64,000 bases of DNA from NCBI GenBank assembly GCA_943326015.2, contig CALPRQ020000010.1, positions 27,475 through 91,474 on the forward strand. The letters are read 5' to 3'. The position numbers and the translations under genes were made by a program. The DNA is from Chitinophaga pinensis. GTDB lineage: Bacteria > Pseudomonadota > Gammaproteobacteria > Burkholderiales > Burkholderiaceae_C. The notes under the pieces are model-generated. The model searched no databases, was not told where the DNA came from, and saw only the letters and a list, made by a program, of their open reading frames with translations. Of this stretch, positions 44,701 to 54,651 are shown piece after piece (the first letter of the stretch is position 1; every line of letters begins with the position of its first letter).

Positions 44701-47700
44701 CAGGTCCACCAGCGAAGCGCCTGCGCCAGCGAACGCAGCAGCCCGAGATTCTGGACCACGCTGACCCGCACCAGAATGATGGGCCGGTCGCCCGAGATGC
44801 CGAAGCGCCACAGCAGACGACGGTCGCAGACCTCATCGATGGCCTGCTGCTGCGATTCCAAACCTGCCTGCGGGCGCGTCAGGCTCAGCACCAGCGCCGT
44901 GGTCATGGTCTGGATCAGCGCAAAATTGTCGGCCGTGATCCCGAGGGCGTCGAGGCGAATCCGGCTCAGCGTGGCCGACATCAGCGAGGCGCGCTGCACA
45001 TGGCTGTGCTGCCGGTACTTGTCGACCACGGCCTGCAGGGTGGCGGCTTGGTCGGAGGCTGCCGTGGCGAAGGTCAGCCGCGCTTTCGCGTTCGGCGCAA
45101 TGCGAAGTCGTACTGACATGGCACAGACCGGATCGAGGCCGGTATCAAGTTCCAGGGGCTGCGCATCGCCCGATGGCGATCCGGCCTCAGCCGGTACAGC
45201 GGGCCAGGGTGGAAAATCGGCCAGCGGCTGACTGCTGGCCTGGTTACGACCGCACCAGCGTTGCCGATCGGCCAGCACGCGCAAAGTCACCCCCTGGGTG
45301 CCGCTGCAGACCAGGAAATGCGCGAGGCTCAGGGCCGGCTCGTTGGGCAGACGCGGCTGGCGTTCAAGCCAGAGTGCCTGCTGCTGGGGCTGCCACTGGG
45401 CGCGCACAAACAGGCTGGAGAAGGCCGGATGGGCTTCATCGGCGCGCGGATCAGCCAGGGGGACCTCGAAAGCCGACATCAGTTCGAGCTCCAGCGGACA
45501 ATCGCTCAGGTTGCGCAACTCGACTTCGCGGAACTCGATGTCGTCCTCCGGGCTGACCCATACCATCAGATGGGCAGCCAGGTCAGGCCAGCTGGCATCA
45601 AAACAGATCCGGTCGGCATGGTGGGTGCTTTTGTAATGCGCGCTCGAATCGGCGGCGGGGTGCTGAGTGATCGAGACCGGCCGGCTGGCCGCTCCGCCCT
45701 GGCCTTCCGCGAGCCGGCGCAGGTAGAAGAAATGGCCATGGGCATCGCGCAGCGCGTCATCGCGCCATCTGCTGATGGCGGCCTGGCCCCAGCGGCTCCA
45801 GCCGGCGCCGTTGGCGCGCAGGGTCACGTGATAGCGCCCATTCGACAGCAGATGGGTGGGATCCACGGCCGCCTGCCCCGGAACCACCTCGCGCAGCAGG
45901 CGCGGTGCCGGTCTGGGCAGCGGCTGGGGTGGCAACCTGGGTGCATGCGCGCAGCAAGCGGGAAGCTCGCGCGGGGCCCGCTCATGCAGCAGCGACGCGA
46001 CCGCCTCGATATGTGCATTGGCCATGCCCCAGCGCTGGGCCGGAGCGTCCAGCAGCAGATTGGTCAAGGCGACCAGGCTCATGCCCTGGTGGTGCGCCAT
46101 GAAGGTGCGCACCGGCCGGAACGGCTGCTGGCCGACTTGCCGCGCCGGCGAGAAATCCAGTGCCTCGATGAAACCATAGCGCGAGCGCCCGACCCGTTGT
46201 TCCAGCGCAGCGAAATTGGCGGCTGCGAGCCGGGGCGCGCGCTGCGCAGCCAGCGCCGTGGCATAGGGCGCGATCACCAGCTCGTCTGGCGAGGTACGGC
46301 GCAGCGCCAGGCTCGGTACGCCTTGCGGCGCGTACTGGTAGGCCAGTGTGTAGTCCTGTCCGGCATGGGCCGATTCCGAGATGCCCCAGGGTAGGCCTTG
46401 TGCCGTGCCAAAAGCCATCTGTTCGCGCAGCGCCAAGGTACAAGCCTCATCCAGGGCACTGCCTGGCGGTTCGGCGAGCACCAGTCCCGGCATCAGGTAT
46501 TCGAACATCGAGCCCGCCCAGGAGCGCAGGCCGGCCTGGGCGCCGCTGGCGTAGAAGGGACGCCCGAGTGCGGCCCAATGTCTGACCGGCACATCACCCT
46601 TGGCGATGGCCAGCAGACTGGTCAGGCGCGACTCCGACGCCAGCAGGTCATACAGGCCCGCATCGAGTTGCTGCTCGGCGACCCGGTAGCCAATGTGGAA
46701 CAGGTGGCGCTGGCCGTGGTAGAGAAAGGCAAAGTCGGCTTGCCAGGCCAGCAGGCCGAATTCATGCGCCAGCGCCTGCAGGCGCTGCGTCGCGCCCGAG
46801 GTCTCGCCACAGGCCTGTGCCTGGGCATCGAGCCAGGCCGAGCGCAGCGTGGCGAGATGGTCCGACAACAGCCAGGCCAGCTGATCATGCTGCCCCGGCT
46901 TGAGGCGCACTGCCTGGGAGGGCTCACGAGTCGCATCGGGCCGCCAGGCGGCCAATTCGTCTTGGGCGGCCTGCAGCAGCAGTCCTAACTCGGCGCTCGG
47001 GCCATGCTGCAGCGGATCGGGCAGGGCCAGCAGCTGCGCCAGGGGCTGGTTGTCCGCCAAGACCGGCCACTGATCCAGCAGCGGCGCGAGCCGTTGCCGG
47101 GAGGCCAGGACTGCGCGCTGTGCGGCGCTGACGTCATGGGGTGCCTGCGCCAGCTCCAGACAGGCCTGTCCGAGCGCGAGCAGATGGCCACTGAGGTTGC
47201 CGCTGTCCACGGTCGAGACATAGCTCGGCAGCAGCGGCGCCAGCGTCTGCGTGTCATACCAGTTGAAGAAATGGCCGCGATGGCGCTGCAGGCTCAGCAG
47301 CGTGGCCAGCGTCGATTCGAGTCGGGTCAGCAGTTCCTGGGTGCCGATCCAGCCAAACTGGCGCGCGCAGGCCACGCTCAGCAGATAGAGGCCGATATTG
47401 GTCGGCGAAGTGCGGTGCGCCACCATCTCGTAAGGCCAGGTCTGCAGGTTGTCGGGCGGCAGGTGGTGGTCCTGGGCGCCGACGCAATGCTCGAACAGGC
47501 GCCAGGTGTCGCGCGCAATACCCTCCAGATAAGCCTGTTGCTGCTGCGGCAGCGCCTCCTGACGCGCCGGGCGTGGCCGGCTGGCCCAAAAGGTCACGAC
47601 GGGCGCCAAGGCCCACAGCAGGCAAAGCAGGGTGGACAGCACAGGCCAAGGCGTCGCAGCGATCCACAGCCCCACGAGCAGGCACAGCGCCAGCACCGGC

Positions 47701-50549
47701 TCTTTCCAATGCAGGCGCAGCAGCGCGACGAATCGAGTCCTGGCCTGGGCCTGGGCGGCAGCGGCCGTGGTCCATTGGAGCAGATGGCGCTGGCTGATGC
47801 CCATGCGGTAGAGCGCACGCGCCATGGCATCGAGCGCCATCAGGGCCTGCTGCTGCAGCTGGACCAGGTGCCACAGCCCACCCCAGATTGTGCGCGCCAG
47901 ATCACTCAGGGCCTGCCGGTAGAAACGGACCCGGGCCACATCGGAACGACCGGGCGACAGGCCCGCCAGCGCCCCCAGCAGCGGCCCGGCAGAAAAGGCT
48001 GCCAGCACCAGCGACAGCGCTGCCCAGGGCGACAGGCTGGCGCCAGCCAGCGTCAGCAGCAACAGCGCCAGCGACATCGGTGCCACCAGCGAACGGCGCA
48101 GGTTGTCGAACATCTTCCAGCGGTTGACGGCGCGCAACCGGTAGCACCTGATGCTCAGCAGGAAGGGCAGCAACTGCCAGTCGCCACGGGTCCAGCGGTG
48201 CACGCGCGAGGTCGCCACATCGGCATGGAAGGGTGCGTCCTCGATCACGGTGATGTCGGTCAGCGCGGCGCAGCGGGCCAGCCCGCCTTCGAGCAGATCG
48301 TGGCTCAGCACCCAGCCTTCGGGCAGGCGCTCCGAAAGCACCGCGTGCATGGCCCGCACGTTGAGCAGCCCCTTGCCGGTGAAAGTCCCTTCCCGGAACA
48401 GATCCTGGTAGACCTCCGAGCTGGCGGCACTGTAGGGGTCGACGCCGCCCTGGCCGGCAAACAGCCAGTGAAAGCGGGTGAATTCGAGCGGCCCGGGCAG
48501 CGGCGTGACGATGCGCGGCTGCAGGATGCCATAGCCGGCCACCACGCGGCGGCCATCGGCATCGAGCCGGGGCTGGTTGTGGGGGTGCGCCGCCACGCTG
48601 ACGAGCTCGCGCAGCCGTCCGGGCGGCAACTGGGTGTCGCTGTCGAGCGTGACCACGTAGACCGCCTCCCAGTCGAGGCGTGACACCTCGCCCAGGTTCA
48701 TGAAGGCGCCGGACTCACCCTGGGCCAGGGCAGCGATCAGGCGCTCGATCTTGCCACGCTTGCGTTCCCAGCCGATCCAGCGTTGCTCGGTCTCGCTGAA
48801 CTGACGCCCCCGATGCAGCAGGATGAAACGCGGCGGGGCGCCCGCCTCCTGCTCCTGCCTGGGGTGACGCGCGTTGAGCGCCATGATCTGCTGCTTGGCC
48901 CGGTTCAGCCAGGCGGCATCAGTTGGCATTTGCGCCTGATCGGCGTCAGCCCAATCGCTCAGCAAGGCGAACTGCGCCTGGCGCTCCGGATTGGCGAGGT
49001 AATGCAGGCGCAAGCGGTGCACCAGCGCATCGATCGAGGCCTCGCTGGTCAGCAGGCAAGGGATCACGACCAGCACCCGGTGTTCGGGTGGAATCCCTTG
49101 CGCCAGGGCCAGACGCGGCAGACGGTCGGGCGGCACGGACTCGCTGATCAGGCGGTTGATCACGGCCACCACAGCTTCCGAGGCCGGGAACAGCATCAGC
49201 CACGCGAGCAGCGGCAGCAGCCATGCCGGGTCAGCCGCGCCCGCCGGAACAGTGCGATAGCGCAGCAGCAGCCAAGCGACCAGTCCAAGGCTGACCAGCA
49301 GCAACGCTCCCAGGTAGACGGGTAAAGCCAGCGGGCGGCTGACGATGCGCCAGGACAGCGCCGCGTTGGCGGGCAGGCCGAGCGCGCGCACCAGCCTGGG
49401 CCGGCCAGCCCCCGTCAGCCAGTGGCTGGCCACGGCTTGGGCCTCGTCGGCGCCCTGGGCCGAGTGCATCAGCTCGAGCAGCGTTTTTCCGACCTCGGAC
49501 TCGCTGCGTCCACCGCGGCGGGCCAGCCGCTCGATGCCATGCAGGGTCTGGTCGCGCGTGGCGCCGTCCTCGGCCTCGAACAAGGGCGAGGTCAGCATCA
49601 GCTGCATCAGGGGGTTGGTGCGGGCCACGATGTCCGGCCATTCGGCCGCAGCTATCGTGCGCAGCGAAGTCAGCGCGTTGCTGACGCTCAGGTTGTCGGC
49701 GGCCTGGTCTATGCCTTGCTGCGCCTGCAAGGCGGCCAGGTCCGGCAGTGCGTTGTGCAGCCATTCCTGATGGAGGGCGTGATCGGTGGCGCGGCGCACC
49801 TGCAGCCGTTGCGTCATCTGCAGCAGGAAAGCCTGGCCGACACCACGCCGCCCAAGCCAGGCGAGCAACTGGTCCAATGCGTCCAGACTGAAACGATCCA
49901 GGCAGTCGCAACACAGATTGGCCACCTCGCGCGCCGCCTTGTGGGTCGCCTCGCGCTCGGCCAGGCGGCGCAGGTTCTCGATCAGGACCACGCGCAAGGT
50001 GATCGGCAGCGCCCAGATCTCGCACAGCTTGAGCTCGCGCGCCTGCTGATAGGCGAGCAGGAACTGGATCAGCAATTCATCGTCGAAGGCGCTGTCGGTA
50101 TGGGCGACGAAAGCCCAGGCCACGCCATAGACGCGCGGCAAGCCGGCCAGCGGCGGGTTCAGCAGCTTGGGCAGGGCCCGGAAATAGCGCCGTGGCAAGC
50201 CCTCGTGGATCTCCTGCAGCTGTGCCTCGATCACATGGGAGTTGTCGAGCAGCCATTCGGCGGCAGGGCTGACGTCATGGTCCTGGCCTGCCTGTGCGCC
50301 CAGATAGGCGCAAGCCTCGCGCAACATGCGGACATTGTCTTGCAGGCGCGGAAAGAAGGTCGCCGCACGCGCGCCGGCAGCGGCCACGAGGTGCGTCTCG
50401 CCGAGACTTTTGCCATGCTGGGCAAAACGCTGCAGACCAAAGATCTCGGCCCGGATCGGAGACTGCAGCGGGCCTTCAGCGGGGTCGAGGATGCGGCACA
50501 GGTCCGCTGACGCACCGGGTAACAGTCGCCGCAGTTCGGACCTGGCCAT
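41757..50549 (-). CDS. ndvB: Cyclic beta-1,2-glucan synthase
   Basis: 2930 residues, slightly larger than Agrobacterium ChvB. Builds cyclic beta-1,2-glucan from UDP-glucose at the inner membrane for periplasmic osmoadaptation. Order: N-terminal helical domain; membrane pairs near 416 and 450; glycosyltransferase (GT84) with VYVVTLDSDTQLPPG (about 633) and VHRWTRGDWQ (about 785); more spans near 823-850 and 960-990; a glucoamylase-like region (about 1350-1500); and C-terminal GH94 phosphorylase-like modules with PLMGGGDWNDGMN (about 2563). No break seen. Converges on the tRNA genes. Confidence 0.95.
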   Translation of the reverse strand: MARSELRRLLPGASADLCRILDPAEGPLQSPIRAEIFGLQRFAQHGKSLGETHLVAAAGARAATFFPRLQDNVRMLREACAYLGAQAGQDHDVSPAAEWLLDNSHVIEAQLQEIHEGLPRRYFRALPKLLNPPLAGLPRVYGVAWAFVAHTDSAFDDELLIQFLLAYQQARELKLCEIWALPITLRVVLIENLRRLAEREATHKAAREVANLCCDCLDRFSLDALDQLLAWLGRRGVGQAFLLQMTQRLQVRRATDHALHQEWLHNALPDLAALQAQQGIDQAADNLSVSNALTSLRTIAAAEWPDIVARTNPLMQLMLTSPLFEAEDGATRDQTLHGIERLARRGGRSESEVGKTLLELMHSAQGADEAQAVASHWLTGAGRPRLVRALGLPANAALSWRIVSRPLALPVYLGALLLVSLGLVAWLLLRYRTVPAGAADPAWLLPLLAWLMLFPASEAVVAVINRLISESVPPDRLPRLALAQGIPPEHRVLVVIPCLLTSEASIDALVHRLRLHYLANPERQAQFALLSDWADADQAQMPTDAAWLNRAKQQIMALNARHPRQEQEAGAPPRFILLHRGRQFSETEQRWIGWERKRGKIERLIAALAQGESGAFMNLGEVSRLDWEAVYVVTLDSDTQLPPGRLRELVSVAAHPHNQPRLDADGRRVVAGYGILQPRIVTPLPGPLEFTRFHWLFAGQGGVDPYSAASSEVYQDLFREGTFTGKGLLNVRAMHAVLSERLPEGWVLSHDLLEGGLARCAALTDITVIEDAPFHADVATSRVHRWTRGDWQLLPFLLSIRCYRLRAVNRWKMFDNLRRSLVAPMSLALLLLTLAGASLSPWAALSLVLAAFSAGPLLGALAGLSPGRSDVARVRFYRQALSDLARTIWGGLWHLVQLQQQALMALDAMARALYRMGISQRHLLQWTTAAAAQAQARTRFVALLRLHWKEPVLALCLLVGLWIAATPWPVLSTLLCLLWALAPVVTFWASRPRPARQEALPQQQQAYLEGIARDTWRLFEHCVGAQDHHLPPDNLQTWPYEMVAHRTSPTNIGLYLLSVACARQFGWIGTQELLTRLESTLATLLSLQRHRGHFFNWYDTQTLAPLLPSYVSTVDSGNLSGHLLALGQACLELAQAPHDVSAAQRAVLASRQRLAPLLDQWPVLADNQPLAQLLALPDPLQHGPSAELGLLLQAAQDELAAWRPDATREPSQAVRLKPGQHDQLAWLLSDHLATLRSAWLDAQAQACGETSGATQRLQALAHEFGLLAWQADFAFLYHGQRHLFHIGYRVAEQQLDAGLYDLLASESRLTSLLAIAKGDVPVRHWAALGRPFYASGAQAGLRSWAGSMFEYLMPGLVLAEPPGSALDEACTLALREQMAFGTAQGLPWGISESAHAGQDYTLAYQYAPQGVPSLALRRTSPDELVIAPYATALAAQRAPRLAAANFAALEQRVGRSRYGFIEALDFSPARQVGQQPFRPVRTFMAHHQGMSLVALTNLLLDAPAQRWGMANAHIEAVASLLHERAPRELPACCAHAPRLPPQPLPRPAPRLLREVVPGQAAVDPTHLLSNGRYHVTLRANGAGWSRWGQAAISRWRDDALRDAHGHFFYLRRLAEGQGGAASRPVSITQHPAADSSAHYKSTHHADRICFDASWPDLAAHLMVWVSPEDDIEFREVELRNLSDCPLELELMSAFEVPLADPRADEAHPAFSSLFVRAQWQPQQQALWLERQPRLPNEPALSLAHFLVCSGTQGVTLRVLADRQRWCGRNQASSQPLADFPPWPAVPAEAGSPSGDAQPLELDTGLDPVCAMSVRLRIAPNAKARLTFATAASDQAATLQAVVDKYRQHSHVQRASLMSATLSRIRLDALGITADNFALIQTMTTALVLSLTRPQAGLESQQQAIDEVCDRRLLWRFGISGDRPIILVRVSVVQNLGLLRSLAQALRWWTWGGVACDLVVVSAEPHSYQMPLHRDIATLRERYEAHIPALSGAAGPINTGFHVLRADEIGSAEASTLNRLARLVFHADGRPLQQHMREWMAQHEQDRADRQQRSSAAVTVAATQPAVPPEPSEPHGAFDPVSGEFRFKTGTGRRPARPWVNVLANPSFGALLSESGGGYSWAVNSRLNQLTAWSNDPVLDPPAEWFLLQDLATRQVWSVAASAWGDGTLPYRVSHGPGQSLISHRRGDLDVTASWCVDPQTSVKQISLQLVNHGRRALQLRVMALAEWLLGASRADRNTVHAALHRQRLTSLPASDQTDRAKPASTLTALLGTQTEHAGGFGQGTAFLATVHSESQQSDWTCDRREFFDPNGALVWPEPLGQRSGAGLDPCAALVTPVLLPPGETVEQVFLLGYASDPEAARQLAHAAALKSARQRQHEARASWDDLLGAVQVKTPDPLFDVMVNRWLLYQAVACRLWAKAGFYQAGGATGFRDQLQDAMALAWAAPDLLRQQILLSASRQFVEGDVQHWWHAPSGAGVRTHSSDDLLWLPHACVHYLRASGDLGLLDQSVPFLEGPAIPDQAEDWYGVPAVSLQQASVYEHCALTLDRSLRVGVHGLPLMGGGDWNDGMNRVGHEGRGESVWLGWFLCRLVADFAPLARARGDQDRASRWESAAQGWQLVLNGSSWDGQWFKRAYFDDGQALGSAANAECRIDLIAQAWSVLSGAADPDLQRRALAAVQACLVDREAGLIRLLDPPFNPTLIHANPSAGYIQAYPAGVRENGAQYTHAGVWALMAQAELARLNPSERRLADQVYDYFTYLSPAHRASHAAWGPRYHLEPYVVAGDIYSQPPYLGRGGWSWYTGAAAWLHRAAIESICGLQLEARMLHFRPCLPGHWPRAELTLRRAGRSLRFILVRATASEALAATGQLAAQLLRPGQSLNWSELESDSTFVIPLLDDTPASQLFGGISGGGVNGRRMMSDRPQDFPGFA

Positions 50550-50552
50550 GCC

Positions 50553-50795
50553 TTATCGCAATTGCGCGCTGACACCGATCAACAGCGCCAGCGTCACCAG
50601 CGTGGTGACGAAGCGGGCCGCCACAAAACCTTCCAGCGTCTCGAACATGCAGCGCAAGGCGAACAGTCGGCCGGCCGATGCGCGGCACAGCTGCAGGTGC
50701 TCGACCAGGGCCGACAGCTCCAGCGGCGAAAGGCCCGCGTGGGCCCCCAGCGCGGCGGTACTCCAGCGGGAATTGGCGCAGACAGAGGTATCCAT
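50553..50795 (-). CDS. Small membrane protein upstream of ndvB
   Basis: 80 residues from ATG 50795 (AAGGAGACTTGG upstream, a good ribosome site). The C-terminal ~25 residues (VAARFVTTLVTLALLIGVSA) are one membrane span. It ends three bases before the ndvB start, which itself has only AAGG one base before ATG, so ndvB translation is probably coupled to it. No family recognised. Confidence 0.7.
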   Translation of the reverse strand: MDTSVCANSRWSTAALGAHAGLSPLELSALVEHLQLCRASAGRLFALRCMFETLEGFVAARFVTTLVTLALLIGVSAQLR

Positions 50796-51134
50796 CCAAG
50801 TCTCCTTCAACGATTCAAGAATGAAGATGACGCCAATTCAGCGGCCAGTCTGTGCGCGAGCGCACCCAGCACCCGGGGCAATGCGGGAGCAGCCGACCCT
50901 GACGCCGATGCTGTTTCCAGGACAGGGACGAAGCGATCCCGGCTTCGAACGTAAAATCGACTCATCTCTCGCTGTCGAGAAGCCCGCGTGACGCGCCCTT
51001 GGAGGCACGCTGCGTACTGCCCTGGCTGCTCATCGAGCGGCTTTGTTTTTTTCACTCAGGCCTTGCCAGGAAATACCGGACCCCGCTCGGGTTCGATCCG
51101 TTCCGGGCAGGCCCTTCTGGATAAGGCTCCGGCC
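50796..51134. other. Divergent intergenic region, ndvB cluster / map
   Basis: About 340 bases without a convincing gene. It must hold the promoters for both directions; I see no strong consensus promoter, repeat or hairpin in it. Confidence 0.5.
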
Positions 51135-51950
51135 ATGACCGTCACCATCAAGGATGCCGCCGGCATCGCCGCCATGCGCGTTGCCTGCCGCCTCGCGGCC
51201 GAGGTACTCGACTACCTCGAACCCTTCATCAAGCCCGGCGTCACCACCAACGAACTGGACAAGCTCGCGCACGACTACATGGTCGACGTGCAAGGCTGCA
51301 TTCCGGCGCCGCTGAACTACGCGCCGCATGGCGGCACGCCCTACCCCAAGAGCATCTGCACCTCGGTCAACCATGTGATCTGCCATGGCATCCCGAATGA
51401 CAAGCCGCTCAAGAAGGGCGACATCGTCAACCTGGACATCACGACCATCAAGAACGGCTGGCATGGCGACACCAGCCGCATGGTCATCGTCGGCGAGGGT
51501 TCGCCGGCAGCCAGGCGGCTGTGCCAGATCACCTACGAGGCGATGTGGAAGGGCATCGAGCAGGTCAAGGCCGGCGCACGCCTGGGCGACATCGGACACG
51601 CGATCCAGGTCTTTGCCGAAGGCGCCGGCTACTCGGTGGTGCGCGAGTTCTGCGGCCACGGCATCGGCGAGAAGTTCCACGAGGACCCGCAGGTGCTGCA
51701 CTATGGCAAGCCCGGCACCGGCATGGAGCTCAAGGCCGGCATGACGATCACGATCGAGCCCATGATCAACCAGGGCCGGCGCGAGCTCAAGGAAATGAAC
51801 GACGGCTGGGGCATCGTGACCAAGGACCGCTCGCTGTCGGCACAATGGGAACACACCGTGCTGGTGACCGAGACCGGCTACGAGGTGCTGACGGTATCCA
51901 ACGGCATGCCACCGGTGCCGGCCTTCGTCAAGAACGGCATCGGCGCCTGA
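51135..51950 (+). CDS. map: Methionine aminopeptidase, type I
   Basis: 271 residues from ATG 51135. Metal ligands are in place: DITTIKNGWHGDTSR (two Asp), CGHGIGEKFHEDPQVLHYG (His), TIEPMINQG (Glu) and SAQWEHTVLVTETG (Glu). Removes initiator Met. It runs into glnD 22 bases downstream; rpsB, its common neighbour, is not here. Confidence 0.98.
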   Translation: MTVTIKDAAGIAAMRVACRLAAEVLDYLEPFIKPGVTTNELDKLAHDYMVDVQGCIPAPLNYAPHGGTPYPKSICTSVNHVICHGIPNDKPLKKGDIVNLDITTIKNGWHGDTSRMVIVGEGSPAARRLCQITYEAMWKGIEQVKAGARLGDIGHAIQVFAEGAGYSVVREFCGHGIGEKFHEDPQVLHYGKPGTGMELKAGMTITIEPMINQGRRELKEMNDGWGIVTKDRSLSAQWEHTVLVTETGYEVLTVSNGMPPVPAFVKNGIGA

Positions 51951-51972
51951 TTCCTCACCAGACCCCCAAGAC

Positions 51973-54621
51973 ATGATCGCCGAACGCCTCGACCTGCCCG
52001 CCCTGAAACAGCATTACCGCGAGGGCAAGTCGGCCGTGCTGGCTGAGATTGCCGCGCTCGGGCCCCATTCGCGCGCGATCCGCGGCCTGCTGCGACGCCT
52101 GAGCCGCTGCACCGACGAGTTGCTGCAGCAACTCTGGCAGGCGGCCGGATTCGAGCCCGAGATGGCCCTGGTGGCGGTCGGCGGCTACGGCCGCGGCGAG
52201 CTTTTTCCCTACTCCGACGTCGACGTGCTGCTGCTGCTGCACGAAGGCGCCGAACTGGAGCAGGACGAAAGCCTCAGGAGCCGGGTCGAGAACTTCATCG
52301 GCGCCTGCTGGGATGTCGGGCTCGAGATCGGCTCCAGCGTGCGCACCCACGCCGAGTGCCTGGCCGAGGCGGCGCAGGACATCACGGTGCAGACCTCGCT
52401 GCTGGAGAACCGCCTGGTCGCCGGCCAGCGCAGCGCCTGGCAGGCGCTGGACCTGGCGCTGAGCGCGGCCATGGAGCCGGCGGACTTCTTCACCGCCAAG
52501 CTGCTGGAGCTGCAGCAGCGCCACCAGAAATACGAGAACACACCCTACTCGCTGGAGCCCAACTGCAAGGAGTCCCCGGGCGGACTGCGCGACCTGCAAT
52601 TCCTGCTCTGGACCACGAAAGCCGCCGGACTGGGCAACAGCTGGGACGAGCTGGGTCGCAACGGACTGGCCACCGCGCTCGAAGTGCGCCAGATCAAGGC
52701 CAACGAGGCGCTGCTGAGCCTGATCCGCGCCCGGCTGCATCTGCTGGCACGCCGACGCGAGGACCGCCTGGTGTTCGACCTGCAGGCGGCGCTGGCCGAT
52801 TCCTTCGGTTACCGCGCCATCTTGCCCGGTGAGGGACAGGTCACGAGCACGAAAGGCGCAAGACGCGCCAGCGAACAGCTGATGCGGCGCTACTACTGGG
52901 CAGCCAAGGCCGTGACCCAGCTCAACCAGATCCTGCTGCTCAACATCCAGGAGCGCATCGGCCAGCGCAGCAGCGAGGCCTGCCCTGCACTGCGTCCGAT
53001 CAACGAACGCTTCCTCGACAAGGGCGGCATGCTGGAGGTCGCCTGCGACGATCTGTACCGCCAGCATCCCGAGGCCATCCTGGAGACTTTCCTGCTATTC
53101 CAGAGCCAGCCGGGCATCCAGGGCCTGTCGACCCGCACGCTGCGCGCGCTCTACAACGCGCGGCCGGTGATGAATGCCTCCTTCCGGCGCGATCCGCATA
53201 ACCGGGCCACCTTCCTGCAGATCCTGCAGCAGCCAGAAGGCGTGACGCATGCACTGCGGCTGATGAACCAGACCTCGGTGCTGGGGCGCTATCTGTGGGT
53301 GTTCCGCACCATCGTCGGGCAGATGCAGCACGACCTGTTCCACGTCTACACGGTCGATCAGCATATCCTGATGGTGCTGCGCAACATGCGCCGCTTCTTC
53401 ATCCCCGAGCATTCGCACGAGTACCCGTTCTGCTCGCAGCTGGCCGCCGGCTGGGACAAGCCCTGGCTGCTCTACACCGCGGCGCTGTTCCACGACATCG
53501 GCAAGGGCCGTGGCGGCGACCATTCCCAGCTCGGCGCGGTCGAGGTGCGGCGTTTCTGCCGCGCGCACGGCGTCGCGCGCGAGGATGCCGACATGATCGC
53601 CTTCCTGGTGGGCGAGCACCTGACCATGAGCCATGTGGCGCAGAAGCAGGACCTGAGCGATCCGGACGTGATCCATGCCTTTGCGCGCCGGGTCGGCGAC
53701 GAGCGCCACCTGACGGCACTGTATCTGCTGACGGTGGCCGACATCCGCGGCACCAGCCCCAAGGTCTGGAACGCCTGGAAGGGCCGCCTGCTGGAAGACC
53801 TGTACCGGGCCACGCTGCGCGCCCTGGGCGGGCGCGCGCCCGATCAGGGTGCAGTGGTCGAAGGGCGCAAGCGCGAGGCGCTGACGCTGCTGGCGCTGCA
53901 CACGCTGCCGCACATGGCGCACAAGGCGCTGTGGGATCAGCTCGACGTGAGCTACTTCATGCGGCACCGGGGCGACGAGATCGCCTGGCACACCCGCATG
54001 CTGTCGCGCCCGCTGTCTCAGCTGGCCCCCGGCGCAATACACCCGACCCTGGTGCGCGCGCGCCCCTCGCCCGAAGGCGAGGGCCTGCAGGTGCTGGTCT
54101 ACACCACCGACCAGCCGGATCTGTTCGCCCGCATCTGCGGCTACTTCGACAGCGCAGGCTTCAGCATCCTGGACGCCAAGGTCCACACCACGCGCGACGG
54201 CCATGCGCTCGACACCTTCCAGCTGGTGTCGCCCGAGCTGTCCGAGCATTACCGGGAACTGATCGCGATGGTGGAGGTGGAACTCGCGCGCACGGTCGAG
54301 TTGCGCGGCCCGCTGCCAGCGCCCAGCCGCGGCCGGCAGTCGCGCCGGGTCAAGAGCTTCCCGGTCATACCGCGAGTCACCCTGCATCCCGACGAAAAGG
54401 GCCAATGCTGGGTGCTGACGATCTCGTCGAGCGACCGGGTCGGCCTGCTCTACAGCATCGCGCGCGTGCTGGCGCAGCACGAGATCAACCTGCAGCTGGC
54501 CAAGGTCACGACGCTGGGCGAGCGGGTCGAGGACACCTTCCTGATCAGCGGCCCAGCACTGCAGCACAACCGCGAGCAGATCGAGATCGAGACCGAGCTG
54601 CTCGAAGCGCTCAAGGACTGA
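51973..54621 (+). CDS. glnD: PII uridylyltransferase/uridylyl-removing enzyme
   Basis: 882 residues. Nucleotidyltransferase motif VAVGGYGRGELFPYSDVDVL (about 57-76), then an HD domain (LFHDIGKGRGGDHSQLG, about 505) and two C-terminal ACT domains (DLFARICGYFDSAGFSILDA; VGLLYSIARVLAQHEINLQL). Senses glutamine and sets PII modification, controlling nitrogen metabolism. Full length. Confidence 0.98.
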   Translation: MIAERLDLPALKQHYREGKSAVLAEIAALGPHSRAIRGLLRRLSRCTDELLQQLWQAAGFEPEMALVAVGGYGRGELFPYSDVDVLLLLHEGAELEQDESLRSRVENFIGACWDVGLEIGSSVRTHAECLAEAAQDITVQTSLLENRLVAGQRSAWQALDLALSAAMEPADFFTAKLLELQQRHQKYENTPYSLEPNCKESPGGLRDLQFLLWTTKAAGLGNSWDELGRNGLATALEVRQIKANEALLSLIRARLHLLARRREDRLVFDLQAALADSFGYRAILPGEGQVTSTKGARRASEQLMRRYYWAAKAVTQLNQILLLNIQERIGQRSSEACPALRPINERFLDKGGMLEVACDDLYRQHPEAILETFLLFQSQPGIQGLSTRTLRALYNARPVMNASFRRDPHNRATFLQILQQPEGVTHALRLMNQTSVLGRYLWVFRTIVGQMQHDLFHVYTVDQHILMVLRNMRRFFIPEHSHEYPFCSQLAAGWDKPWLLYTAALFHDIGKGRGGDHSQLGAVEVRRFCRAHGVAREDADMIAFLVGEHLTMSHVAQKQDLSDPDVIHAFARRVGDERHLTALYLLTVADIRGTSPKVWNAWKGRLLEDLYRATLRALGGRAPDQGAVVEGRKREALTLLALHTLPHMAHKALWDQLDVSYFMRHRGDEIAWHTRMLSRPLSQLAPGAIHPTLVRARPSPEGEGLQVLVYTTDQPDLFARICGYFDSAGFSILDAKVHTTRDGHALDTFQLVSPELSEHYRELIAMVEVELARTVELRGPLPAPSRGRQSRRVKSFPVIPRVTLHPDEKGQCWVLTISSSDRVGLLYSIARVLAQHEINLQLAKVTTLGERVEDTFLISGPALQHNREQIEIETELLEALKD

Positions 54622-54651
54622 GGCGGCCGCGCCTTGGCGGCACCTGCAGCA

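Noticed and set aside
53095..54567. 490-codon minus-strand frame opposite glnD
   Set aside because: No domain, no ribosome site, and glnD is intact on the other strand.
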